Below are positions 8,256 through 16,125 of a stretch of DNA of 64,000 bases, one piece after another. The notes under the pieces are model-generated. The model was not told where the DNA came from. It ran no database searches and worked only from the letters and a program-made list of their open reading frames with translations. Position numbers and translations under genes: made by a program. Positions within the stretch are counted from its first letter, which is position 1. Each line of letters starts with the position of its first letter. Source of the stretch: Hymenobacter actinosclerus (GTDB lineage: Bacteria > Bacteroidota > Bacteroidia > Cytophagales > Hymenobacteraceae). Where the stretch lies: assembly GCF_900111515.1 (NCBI RefSeq), contig NZ_FOHS01000001.1, positions 255,419-319,418 on the forward strand, in the 5' to 3' direction.

Positions 8256-8334
8256 GCTGGCCAACAAAGACAGTGCGTGAGTTGATGGCGGCATATTTAC
8301 CCCATCAACTCACGCACTGTCTTTGTTGGCCAGC
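8256..8334. terminator. Perfect 33-bp stem between convergent genes
   Basis: The left arm 8256-8288 is the exact inverted copy of 8302-8334, with a loop of about 13 bases. The right arm is the coding 3' end of the next gene, so the left arm repeats those last codons and stop in inverted orientation. It serves as a bidirectional terminator for sdaAA and the channel-like gene. Confidence 0.85.
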
Positions 8335-9368
8335 CAGTCGTTGTCCAGCTCGCTGCCCGGGTTCATGGTGATACGGGCCAGGTGGGCGATGGCGCGGGCG
8401 TAGCGCCTGCGCAGTTCGTGGTACTGCTGCCAGGCCTCGTCTTCGGGGTGCAGGTCGAGGCCGGTTTCGCGGAGCTGCTCGTGGGCGCGGGCGAAACTGG
8501 CGCGGGTGGTGGGGTCGTCGGGCGAGTGGGCGGCGTCTTCTTCGAAGTGGAAAAAGCGCGCTACCCGGTTCAGGGCCACGCAGCCGGCCTTGAAGCAGAT
8601 TTGCAGGTGCGGGTTGGCGGGTTGGTTGAGGCTGCTGGTGATGAGGGCGGCCGTATCGAGGATGACGCCGGCCGTCGACACCCAGGAGCGGCCGGGCTGG
8701 GGCGAGCGGAAGAAGGAGAGAATGGGCAGTGAGGTGTGGGTTTCCTCGATTTCGATGAACCACTCTTCCCAGGCCTGCCACTGCTGCTGATTTTCACCCA
8801 GCCCGTTCGTGCGCTCGAGCCAGCAAATGAGTTCCGTAGCCGAGGCCCTGGTGCCGGCCCGCAGCTCCAGCCGGGCCACCGTCAGCTCGCGCTTCGAGAA
8901 GGCCTGGTACATGGTGGGCAGGTAGGAGATGAGCAGCGTGAGCAGCAGCAGCCCCAACGTGGCCTCCGAGTACGAGAGCATGTTGGCCCACATGTTGTGG
9001 CTGGGCTCCTCCGAGCCCAGCGTAAGCAGCGAACTGTTGCTGATGCGAAAGCAGCGCTCCAGATGGCCCTCGCCCAGCGCCCAGAAAATAAGGGTATAGC
9101 TGATGCTCAGCAGCGCCAGCCACACGATGGGCAGCATAATCAGGCCGACGGGTGCATACAGGGCCATTACCCGGTCGCGCTGGGCATAGGTGCGGCCCAG
9201 GCGGGCCACGGCCCGAAACAGCACCCGGATGCTGCGAAACACCCAGCTGCTGAGCAGCACGTTTTCGTTGCGCGGCAGCACGAACGAGCGCACGGCCCCG
9301 AACAGGGTGCTCACTACCAGAAAAAGGCCGACCCCCAGGGCCAGCCCGCGCAATACAATATCCGGCAT
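8310..9368 (-). CDS. Membrane protein with potassium-channel-like pore region
   Basis: A 352-residue protein with three strong hydrophobic segments (about residues 5-27, 70-95 and 133-155) and a long soluble C-terminal domain. Between segments two and three the stretch SNSSLLTLGSEEPS resembles the pore loop and filter of two-TM potassium channels, but it lacks the classical GYG. I call it an ion-channel-like protein by this layout only. The last residues (DWLANKDSA) are encoded inside the hairpin stem at 8302-8334. The C-terminal part has no motif I recognise. Confidence 0.6.
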   Translation of the reverse strand: MPDIVLRGLALGVGLFLVVSTLFGAVRSFVLPRNENVLLSSWVFRSIRVLFRAVARLGRTYAQRDRVMALYAPVGLIMLPIVWLALLSISYTLIFWALGEGHLERCFRISNSSLLTLGSEEPSHNMWANMLSYSEATLGLLLLTLLISYLPTMYQAFSKRELTVARLELRAGTRASATELICWLERTNGLGENQQQWQAWEEWFIEIEETHTSLPILSFFRSPQPGRSWVSTAGVILDTAALITSSLNQPANPHLQICFKAGCVALNRVARFFHFEEDAAHSPDDPTTRASFARAHEQLRETGLDLHPEDEAWQQYHELRRRYARAIAHLARITMNPGSELDNDWLANKDSA

Positions 9369-9495
9369 AAGCTCAACGGGCGCGCTAACAGGCCGCCCGC
9401 CCTTGTACTGCCCGCGGGCCGCCGGGGTTGGCTAAGCGGGCACCCTTCCACAAAGGCAAGTGCATGGAAGTTGCGGCTATATCAGGGCTGAAACT

Positions 9496-10893
9496 TTACC
9501 CCCGCGCCTTCCACAGCTGCCGGAACGTTTTGGGGGCCACCTGCACGGCATCGCGGCGCTTGCTCCAACCCACCTGGCCCAGCAGGCGGCTCAGCACCCA
9601 GTTCTTGGCGGCGGCCGGGGCCAGGTCCCAGACCCAGCGGCGCTTCATACCGTGCAGCCAGAGGCTGATGGCGCGGCGCTCCTCAGGGTCGGTGTAGCCG
9701 GCTTGCACGCTTTGCTGGCGGTTTTTGAGCAGCAGGTTATGAATCGGAATCTTCACCGGGCACACCGAGGTGCAGGCCCCGCACAGGCTACTGGCGAAGC
9801 TCAGGTGCTTGTTTTCCTCCATCCCCGACAGGTGGGGCGTAATCACTGAGCCGATGGGACCCGAGTAGGTGGCCTCGTAGCTGTGGCCGCCGATGTTCTT
9901 GTACACCGGGCACACGTTCAGGCAGGCCCCGCAACGGATGCAGTTGAGGGCCTCGCGCTGCTCGGGCTGGGCCAGCAGGTTGGTGCGGCCGTTGTCGAGC
10001 AGAATCACGAACATTTCCTCGGGGCCATCCTTTTCCAGCGGCTGGCGCGGACCGGTATAGATGGTGTTGTACACCGTGAGCTGCTGGCCGGTACCGCTGG
10101 TGCTCAGCAGCGGCCAGAACAAATCCAGGTCGCGCAGCCGGGGAATCACCTTTTCAATGCCCACAATGGCAATGTGGGTGCGCGGAAACGTGGCCGAGAG
10201 GCGGGCGTTGCCTTCATTCTCCGTCACGCACACCGCGCCCGTATCGGCCACCAGAAAGTTGCCGCCCGTGATGCCCACTTCGGCGGCGGTGTATTTGTCG
10301 CGCAGCAGGTGGCGGGCCGTAAGCACGAGCTGCTGGGCGTCGTCGGTGTGGGCTATGCCGAGATGCTTGACGAAGATATCAGCAATGTCGGCCTTGCTCA
10401 GGTGCATGGCGGGCGTGACGATGTGGTAGGGCCGCTCGCCGTTGAGCTGCACGATGAACTCGCCTAAATCTGTCTCCACCGACTCGATGCCGCGCTTGCC
10501 CAGGTACTCGTTGAGGTGGATTTCCTCGGTCGTCATGCTCTTGGCCTTTACCACGGTGCGGGCCTTGCGGCGCTCCATAATCCGGCCCACCTCGGCCAGG
10601 GCCTCCGCCGCGTCGCGCGCCCAAATTACCTGGCCGCCGCGTTTGCTGAAGTTCTCCTCAAACTGTAGCAGGTACTCGTCGAGGTGGTTGATGACCTCCG
10701 TTTTCAGGTACGACGCCCGGCTGCGGGCCAGCTCGTGGTCGGCGTAGAAGCCCATGCCGGTGGTTACGGCCGCGTTGTACTTGCCAATGTTGAAGCGGAT
10801 TTTGCGCCGGTGCTCTAGGTCGAAGGCCTTGCGGTCGGTGTCGACCAGAAACTGGGCGGCTTTGGTGGGGACAGGGGCGGCAGTCGGCTTCAT
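9496..10893 (-). CDS. LutB-like lactate utilisation iron-sulfur protein
   Basis: A 465-residue cytoplasmic protein with a LUD domain (about 60-290) and a C-terminal bacterial-ferredoxin part. Two cluster-binding sets are visible: CIRCGACLNVCPVYKN near 325 and CGACTSVCPVKIPIH near 375. This is the LutB architecture of the LutABC L-lactate dehydrogenase complex. LutA and LutC genes are not adjacent, so either they lie elsewhere or this protein has another redox role. I start at the ATG at 10893 (MKPTAAPVPTK) because the -7 promoter element lies between this and the upstream alternative. Confidence 0.88.
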   Translation of the reverse strand: MKPTAAPVPTKAAQFLVDTDRKAFDLEHRRKIRFNIGKYNAAVTTGMGFYADHELARSRASYLKTEVINHLDEYLLQFEENFSKRGGQVIWARDAAEALAEVGRIMERRKARTVVKAKSMTTEEIHLNEYLGKRGIESVETDLGEFIVQLNGERPYHIVTPAMHLSKADIADIFVKHLGIAHTDDAQQLVLTARHLLRDKYTAAEVGITGGNFLVADTGAVCVTENEGNARLSATFPRTHIAIVGIEKVIPRLRDLDLFWPLLSTSGTGQQLTVYNTIYTGPRQPLEKDGPEEMFVILLDNGRTNLLAQPEQREALNCIRCGACLNVCPVYKNIGGHSYEATYSGPIGSVITPHLSGMEENKHLSFASSLCGACTSVCPVKIPIHNLLLKNRQQSVQAGYTDPEERRAISLWLHGMKRRWVWDLAPAAAKNWVLSRLLGQVGWSKRRDAVQVAPKTFRQLWKARG

Positions 10894-10923
10894 GGCAAGG
10901 GGGCGTCGGTGAACAGGGTCAGA

Positions 10924-10931
10924 CAAAGATA
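10924..10931 (-). promoter_or_regulatory. -7 promoter element of the lutB-like gene
   Basis: TATCTTTG on the minus strand is an exact TAnnTTTG match, about 30 bases before the ATG at 10893. It rules out the upstream start at 10926. Confidence 0.6.
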
Positions 10932-10932
10932 A

Positions 10933-10966
10933 AAACCCGCCGGACCGGAATCGGTTCGGCGGGTTT
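10933..10966 (-). terminator. GC-rich hairpin upstream of the lutB-like gene
   Basis: AAACCCGCCGGACCG and CGGTTCGGCGGGTTT pair around a 4-base loop. On the minus strand it is followed by TTTTA, so it can end transcripts from the M28 gene directly before the next promoter. Confidence 0.7.
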
Positions 10967-10996
10967 CAGAAGCTGGCAAGAAACTGACGGCTACAA

Positions 10997-11132
10997 AAGA
11001 ACGTCATGCTGAGCATGTGGCGCATAGAGCCAGTGCTCGAAGCATCTCTACCGCAGTGCTAATCCTGACGCAGGAGTTAGTTTGGCAACGAAGCGGTAGA
11101 GATGCTTCGACAAGCTCAGCATGACGTTCTTC
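10997..11132. repeat. Dispersed palindrome family A, variant copy 3
   Basis: Outer arms AACGTCATGCTGAGC and its complement and inner arms GAAGCATCTCTACCGC and its complement are perfect. The left arm carries about 20 extra bases between them. It belongs to a GTCATGCTGAGC subtype that continues into GAAGCATCTCTACCGC instead of GAAGGACCT. It lies behind the M28 stop codon. Confidence 0.85.
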
Positions 11133-11145
11133 TCTAACAGCTCGG

Positions 11146-12822
11146 CTACTTCTTGTTCGAGTCCACCACGATGCGCTTGTCGCGGTTGGCCAGGTCCCAG
11201 GCAGTGTAGAAGACGAGGCGGGCGCGCTTCTCCATCTTGGGGAACTCGATTTTCTCTACTTCGTCGCCCGCGCCGTGGTAGTCGTCGTGCACGCCGTTGA
11301 AGAAGAAGGCCACCGGAATGCCGTGCTTGGCGAAGTTATAGTGGTCGGAGCGGTAGTAGAAGCGGTTGGGGTCCTCGGGGTCGTTGAAGCGGAAGTCGAG
11401 GTCGATGTTGGTGTACTTCTCGTTCTGGGCCTGCAAAATGGTGTGCAGCTCCGAGCTGAGCTTGTCGGAGCCGATGACGTACACGTAGTCGCCCTTGCCC
11501 TCGTGCTCCTTGTCGGTGCGGCCCACCATGTCGGTGTTCAGGTCGACTACCGTGTTTTCGAGCGGGAAAATGGGGTGGTCGGTGTAGTACTCGGAGCCCA
11601 GCAGGCCCTTTTCTTCGCCCGTTACGGCCAGAAACAGGATGCTGCGGCGGGGGCCGTGGCCCTCCGCCTTGGCTTTCTGGAAGGCCTGGGCCATTTCCAG
11701 CACCGTTACCGTGCCCGAGCCGTCGTCGTCGGCGCCGTTGTGCACCTCGCCGTTGATGATGCCGATGTGGTCGTAGTGGGCCGACAGAATCACCAGCTCG
11801 TCCTTGCGGTCGGTGCCTTCGAGGTAGCCCATCACGTTCTCGGTTACGAAATCCTCGGTTTTGCGCGGGGCGAATACCGTAGCCTTAGCGGGCCGGAAGG
11901 GGCTGACAACCGGCTTGCCGGCCTGCGTTACGGCCGCCGCGTACTTAGGCACCGTCTGGGCGTTGGTGCCCAGCAGCTTGTAGCCCACTGCCGGCGACAC
12001 GAAGTAGGCCGTAGGCCGGCCGCCGTCCTTGGCATCCTTGAAGGCAATGCTGGGCCGGCTGATATAGGGCGCCATGCGGGCTGCCAGCTTGTCGAAGTTG
12101 CTGTTGGGGTTGAAGTCCACGAAGAACACCGAACGGGCGCCCTTCTGGGCCGCCAGCGTCAGCTTGGCCCGGAAATCCTGGCCCCACTTGCTGTTCTGGC
12201 CGTCTTTGCCCAGCAGCGCCGTGCCCTTGGCCGTCTGGGGCTCGCCGAGCATAATCAGCAGGTCCTTGCCTTTCACGTCGCCCAGGCTGGCGTAGTCGGA
12301 GTAGCCGTCCTGCTCGATGCCGTAGCCCGCAAACACGGGCTGCACGGCCGTGGGGGCCGCAAAGCCCAGGCCGCCGAGGGCGTAGAAATCGGTGAGCCAC
12401 TTGTAGGAGTTGGGGCCGATTTTGAGCGTGGCGCCGTCGGCCCAGCTGCTGCGCACCATGGTGAAGTGCTGGATGTAGGGGTTGTCGGAACCCTTTACCG
12501 GACCTTGCAGACCGAGGTCGGCAAACTGCTTGGCCAGGTAGTCCATGGCCATTTTCTGACCCTTCTCGCCGGTTTCGCGGCCCTCGTATTCATCCGAAGC
12601 CAGAATGGTGAGGTGCTGGCGCAGATCGGCCTGGGTGATGGTTTCGGCGTAGGTGCGGGCCGGGTCGGCGGCGGTGGTGGCCGTGGAGCCGGCCGTGGTT
12701 ACGGCAGTAGTGGCCGTGGCGGCGCCAGCACCTTTGGCCGAGCCCAGCGGCTGCTGGGTGGCGCAGGAAGCCGCCGTAAAGCCCGCAGCCAGCAGGTAGG
12801 CGAAGTGGGATGGTTTGAACAT
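11146..12822 (-). CDS. M28 family zinc aminopeptidase, lipoprotein
   Basis: A 558-residue secreted peptidase. The ATG at 12822 opens onto a lipoprotein signal with lipobox AASC (about residues 17-20), then an Ala/Thr-rich linker. A PA-type insert is likely at about 130-260. The M28 zinc ligands are all visible: LSAHYDHIG (His, Asp), NGADDDGSGT (bridging Asp), VTGEEKGLLGS (catalytic Glu pair), DMVGR (Asp) and SDHYNFAKHGIP (last His). It should release N-terminal amino acids from peptides at the cell surface or in the periplasm. A longer start at 12864 is possible but would bury the signal peptide. Confidence 0.93.
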   Translation of the reverse strand: MFKPSHFAYLLAAGFTAASCATQQPLGSAKGAGAATATTAVTTAGSTATTAADPARTYAETITQADLRQHLTILASDEYEGRETGEKGQKMAMDYLAKQFADLGLQGPVKGSDNPYIQHFTMVRSSWADGATLKIGPNSYKWLTDFYALGGLGFAAPTAVQPVFAGYGIEQDGYSDYASLGDVKGKDLLIMLGEPQTAKGTALLGKDGQNSKWGQDFRAKLTLAAQKGARSVFFVDFNPNSNFDKLAARMAPYISRPSIAFKDAKDGGRPTAYFVSPAVGYKLLGTNAQTVPKYAAAVTQAGKPVVSPFRPAKATVFAPRKTEDFVTENVMGYLEGTDRKDELVILSAHYDHIGIINGEVHNGADDDGSGTVTVLEMAQAFQKAKAEGHGPRRSILFLAVTGEEKGLLGSEYYTDHPIFPLENTVVDLNTDMVGRTDKEHEGKGDYVYVIGSDKLSSELHTILQAQNEKYTNIDLDFRFNDPEDPNRFYYRSDHYNFAKHGIPVAFFFNGVHDDYHGAGDEVEKIEFPKMEKRARLVFYTAWDLANRDKRIVVDSNKK

Positions 12823-12861
12823 GGAATGGTTGAGGGATTTGTGGACTGATTTATCGTGTGT

Positions 12862-12888
12862 CATCCTTCACAGGCTCAGGATGATAAA
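12862..12888. repeat. Degenerate remnant of palindrome family A
   Basis: GTCATCC and GGCTCAGGATGA, inverted and separated by a few bases, are what is left of the family A core. It lies between the M28 start region and the ispF stop. Confidence 0.45.
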
Positions 12889-12896
12889 GGCGCGCG

Positions 12897-13376
12897 TTAC
12901 TCCTTCACAATCAGCACCGAAGCATACGCCGCCACGCCTTCGCGGCGGCCCACAAAACCGAGCTTTTCGGTGGTTGTGGCTTTGATGCTGACGTCGTCGG
13001 CCGCAATGCCTAGTACCTCGGCCAGCACGCGCTGCATTTCGGGGATGTGGGGGTTGACTTTGGGCGCTTCGAGGCAGATGGTGGAGTCGATGTTGCCAAT
13101 GGTGTAGCCTTTCTCGCGCAACAGACGCGCAACTTCGGCCAACAGACGCTTCGAGTCGACGCCTTTATACTGCGGGTCGGTGTCGGGGAAGTGGAAGCCG
13201 ATGTCGCGCAGGTTGGCCGCGCCCAGCAGCGCGTCGCAAATCACGTGAATGAGCACGTCGGCGTCGGAGTGGCCGAGGCCGCCGTGGGTGTGGGGCACCA
13301 GGATGCCGCCGAGCCAGAAGGGTAGCCCTTCCTGGAGCTGATGAACGTCGTAGCCGAAGCCAGTGCGGATTTTCAT
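12897..13376 (-). CDS. ispF: 2-C-methyl-D-erythritol 2,4-cyclodiphosphate synthase
   Basis: A 159-residue cytoplasmic enzyme of the MEP isoprenoid pathway that cyclises CDP-ME 2-phosphate with loss of CMP. The N-terminal GFGYDVHQL gives the Asp and His zinc ligands. GHSDADVLIHVICDALLGA supplies the third ligand and substrate contacts, DIGFHFPDTDP is the flexible lid region, and IKATTTEKLGFVGRREG binds the cytidine. Length is exactly that of the family. It may be read through from an upstream unit, but no clear exact promoter element was found. Confidence 0.97.
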   Translation of the reverse strand: MKIRTGFGYDVHQLQEGLPFWLGGILVPHTHGGLGHSDADVLIHVICDALLGAANLRDIGFHFPDTDPQYKGVDSKRLLAEVARLLREKGYTIGNIDSTICLEAPKVNPHIPEMQRVLAEVLGIAADDVSIKATTTEKLGFVGRREGVAAYASVLIVKE

Positions 13377-13597
13377 GGAGAGGAGCGTTGGAAAGCGGGC
13401 AAGTTACGGCTTCGGCCCAAAGCTGCCCGCCGGCCAAACCAGGCCGGGCGAACCGGCAGCCCGGCAGCAGCAAAAGCGGGCCACGGCGGAAGCTGAAAAC
13501 CGCAGTTGCAGCAGCGGCCAGAAGCGCCCTGGCAGGGTAGGGGCGAAGGATTAGGAAATATCTATGGAAACCAACAACTCATTTAAAGTTTCCTGCG

Positions 13598-13605
13598 TAC
13601 CTTTG
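13598..13605 (+). promoter_or_regulatory. -7 promoter element of the TetR gene
   Basis: TACCTTTG, an exact match, ends 9 bases before the ATG at 13615. The transcript would have almost no leader, and the alternative start at 13564 would lie upstream of the promoter. Confidence 0.6.
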
Positions 13606-13614
13606 CACTCCGCT

Positions 13615-14229
13615 ATGGAAATCAAAGACCGAATTCTGCAATCCGCCCTGACGCTTTTCACCCGCAACGGGATAAAAAGCGTGTCGATGGATGACATTGC
13701 CTCCGACCTGGGTATCTCCAAAAAAACGCTCTACAAGTGGTTCGATAACAAGGACGATTTGGTGTCGGGTGTGATTGGGGGCCACCTGCACGGGGTGCAG
13801 GACGAGTGCGCCGGCATTGCCGGCGCGGCCGACAACGCCGTGGACGAGATGGTGCGCATGATGGAGTGGGCCAAGCGGCAGTTCTCCGAGGTGAACCCCA
13901 ACACCGTGCACGACCTGCGCAAGTACTACCCGGCCGCCTGGCAGCTGTTCCACGACCATAAAAACAAGTACATCCTCAGCCAGATTCAGGACAACCTGCA
14001 CCGCGGCATTGCCGAGGGCCTCTACCGCCCCGACCTCGACGTGGAAGTGCTGTCGCGCCTGCGCCTGGCCCAGATTGACATCCTGTTCGACGCCGACGTG
14101 TTTCCGCACGTCCATTTCGGGCAGCCGCGGGTGCAGCTGGCCTGCAACGAGCACTTTCTGCTGGGCATGGTCACGCTCAAGGGCCACAAGCTCGTTAATG
14201 AGTACCGCCACGTAACCGAAGAAGAATAG
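13615..14229 (+). CDS. TetR/AcrR family transcriptional regulator
   Basis: A 204-residue DNA-binding repressor. The start at 13615 (MEIKDRILQSALTLF) is fixed by the -7 element just upstream. The HTH lies at about residues 22-48 (MDDIASDLGISKKTLYKWF), followed by KDDLV as in most TetR proteins. The rest is an all-helical ligand domain with no recognisable ligand motif. It sits 98 bases before the efflux operon on the same strand, which is the usual arrangement for a local repressor responding to an efflux substrate. Confidence 0.92.
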   Translation: MEIKDRILQSALTLFTRNGIKSVSMDDIASDLGISKKTLYKWFDNKDDLVSGVIGGHLHGVQDECAGIAGAADNAVDEMVRMMEWAKRQFSEVNPNTVHDLRKYYPAAWQLFHDHKNKYILSQIQDNLHRGIAEGLYRPDLDVEVLSRLRLAQIDILFDADVFPHVHFGQPRVQLACNEHFLLGMVTLKGHKLVNEYRHVTEEE

Positions 14230-14327
14230 ATTTCTGGGGCCTGGCGCCTGGTTTGAACCCCAATAGGACCTAAGCGCTACCAACCACGCATCAAGCACTA
14301 CAAAAGCAACTCCTGCTTCCCATTTAT

Positions 14328-16016
14328 ATGAAAAAGAACCTTCGCCTTTTGCTGCTGGCCGCCGGGTCGGGCCTGCTGGCCCCGGCCGGGGCGGCGCTGG
14401 CCCAAACGGCTCAGCCCGCGCTGGGCTCCTCCCTGGATGCCACTGCCGGCACGCTGCCGCTGAGCCTCAAGCAGGCCATCGACTACGCCGTGAAAAACAA
14501 GCCAACGCTGCTGTCTACCCGCCTCGGCGAGCAGTCGGCTAAGGCGAAAGTGGGCGAAATCCGGTCGGCGGGCCTACCGCAGGTGAACGTGGTGGCCAAT
14601 GTGGCCGACAACTTCAAGCTGCAGAAGAGCCTGGTGAACTTCGGGGCGCTGGGCGGCGGACAGTCGGCCACCACGCTCACGCCGCAGGATATTGCGGCCG
14701 CCCAGAACGGGCAGACGGTGAACCTGGGCACGGTAACGCTGCCTTCCGACCCGGTACCGCCCCAGGCGTTTGCCTTTGGCCTGCAATGGGCCGGCAACAC
14801 CAGTGCCTCGGTGTCGCAGCTGCTCTTCGACGGCGCCTACCTCATTGGCCTGAAAGCGGCCAAAGTGTACGAGGAGCTGGCGCAGAAGCAGACCCAGCAG
14901 GCCGAAATCGACGTGGTGGAGCAGGTGAGCAAGGCCTACTACAGCACCCTGGTGGCCCGCGAGCGGCTCCAGCTGCTCTCGCGCAACGTGCAGCGCCTCG
15001 ATACGCTGCTTTATCAGACCAGTGAAACATTCAAGGCGGGCTTCGCCGAGAAGCTCGATGTGCAGCGCCTGCAGGTGCAGCGCAACAACCTGGTGGTGGA
15101 GCAGCAGAAAGCCAGCCGCCTCACCGAGCTGAGCGTGGCGCTGCTTAAGTTTCAGATGGGCCTGCCCCAGAGCCAGACCGTGGCCCTGAGCGACTCGCTG
15201 AGCACTGCCCTCGTAGATGCCGGCACCCTGCGGCGCAGCCTCGGAGCGGCCGATTTCAAAACCGGCGGCGGCGCGAGCGGCCTCGGCGACGTGCCTTCGG
15301 CCCCGGCTCCGACTACCACCGATAACGCCGACCAGCGTGCCCAGGACCAGCAGACGGCCCTGAGCGGCGCCCGCACCGGCCAGCTGGCCGGCGCCATCAA
15401 CTACAACAACCGCATCGAGTTCAGCACCCTCGAAACCCAGCAGGCCCTGGCCGGCCTCGATTTGGCCAACCGTCGGGCCGGGGCCTACCCGCGCCTGCTC
15501 GCGACGGCCGCCTATGGTTTCTCGGGCTCGGGGCAGAATGCCAGCGACCTGTTTGCGTTTCGCGGGCCCAACTCGCGCACCGGCAACGGCTTCTCGAACC
15601 AGAACTGGTTTGGCTTCGGCAACGTGGGCCTGAGCTTGCAGATTCCGGTGTTCGACGGCTTCCGCCGCAAGTATCTGGTGCAGCAGTCGCGCATTCAGCA
15701 GCAGACCATTGAGCGGGGCTTCGAAACCCTGCGCCAGAGCATCGACTTGCAGGATGCCCAGAGCCGCACCAGCCTCATCAACGCCCTCGACGTGCTCGAC
15801 AATCAGCGCGCCAACCTGGGCCTGGCCGAGGAAGTGGCCCGCGTGTCTCGCATCAAGTTTCAGGAGGGCGTCGGTGCCAACCTGGAGGTGATTTCGGCCG
15901 AAACCAACCTGCGCGAAGCCCAGACCAACTACTACGCCGCCCTCTACGATGTGCTGGTAGCCAAGGTCGACCGCGACAAAGCCACCGGCGAACTGTTCCG
16001 CAAAGCATCTAATTGA
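14328..16016 (+). CDS. TolC-family outer membrane efflux protein
   Basis: A 562-residue outer membrane channel of a tripartite efflux pump. It has a cleaved signal peptide (about residues 1-25, ending ALAQ). Two coiled-coil halves begin with PLSLKQAIDYAVKNKPTL and RIEFSTLETQQALAGLDLA, and the C-terminal helix region has GVGANLEVISAETNLREAQ, typical of TolC proteins. Between the halves is a Gly/Ala/Thr-rich insert at about 310-350 with no recognisable fold, longer than in standard members. It is the first gene of the TolC-MFP-RND order common in Bacteroidota. Confidence 0.93.
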   Translation: MKKNLRLLLLAAGSGLLAPAGAALAQTAQPALGSSLDATAGTLPLSLKQAIDYAVKNKPTLLSTRLGEQSAKAKVGEIRSAGLPQVNVVANVADNFKLQKSLVNFGALGGGQSATTLTPQDIAAAQNGQTVNLGTVTLPSDPVPPQAFAFGLQWAGNTSASVSQLLFDGAYLIGLKAAKVYEELAQKQTQQAEIDVVEQVSKAYYSTLVARERLQLLSRNVQRLDTLLYQTSETFKAGFAEKLDVQRLQVQRNNLVVEQQKASRLTELSVALLKFQMGLPQSQTVALSDSLSTALVDAGTLRRSLGAADFKTGGGASGLGDVPSAPAPTTTDNADQRAQDQQTALSGARTGQLAGAINYNNRIEFSTLETQQALAGLDLANRRAGAYPRLLATAAYGFSGSGQNASDLFAFRGPNSRTGNGFSNQNWFGFGNVGLSLQIPVFDGFRRKYLVQQSRIQQQTIERGFETLRQSIDLQDAQSRTSLINALDVLDNQRANLGLAEEVARVSRIKFQEGVGANLEVISAETNLREAQTNYYAALYDVLVAKVDRDKATGELFRKASN

Positions 16017-16118
16017 GGAGCTAGAAGATAGGAGCTAGAAGCTAAAATTGCTTTGAATTCCTACTCCAGACCTCTCCATTCCCTTCTTCTAGCTCCCAGC
16101 TTCTAACTCCTAGCTTCC
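16016..16118. repeat. Inverted repeat of GAGCTAG units in the efflux operon spacer
   Basis: The arm 16016-16043 is made of two GGAGCTAGAAG-like units and pairs imperfectly with 16091-16118. The repeat begins on the last base of the TolC stop codon and ends 7 bases before the next start. It fills nearly the whole spacer. Confidence 0.75.
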
Positions 16119-16125
16119 CTTACAT

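Noticed and set aside
13564..13614. Upstream start for the TetR gene
   Set aside because: The exact -7 element at 13598-13605 lies inside this extension.
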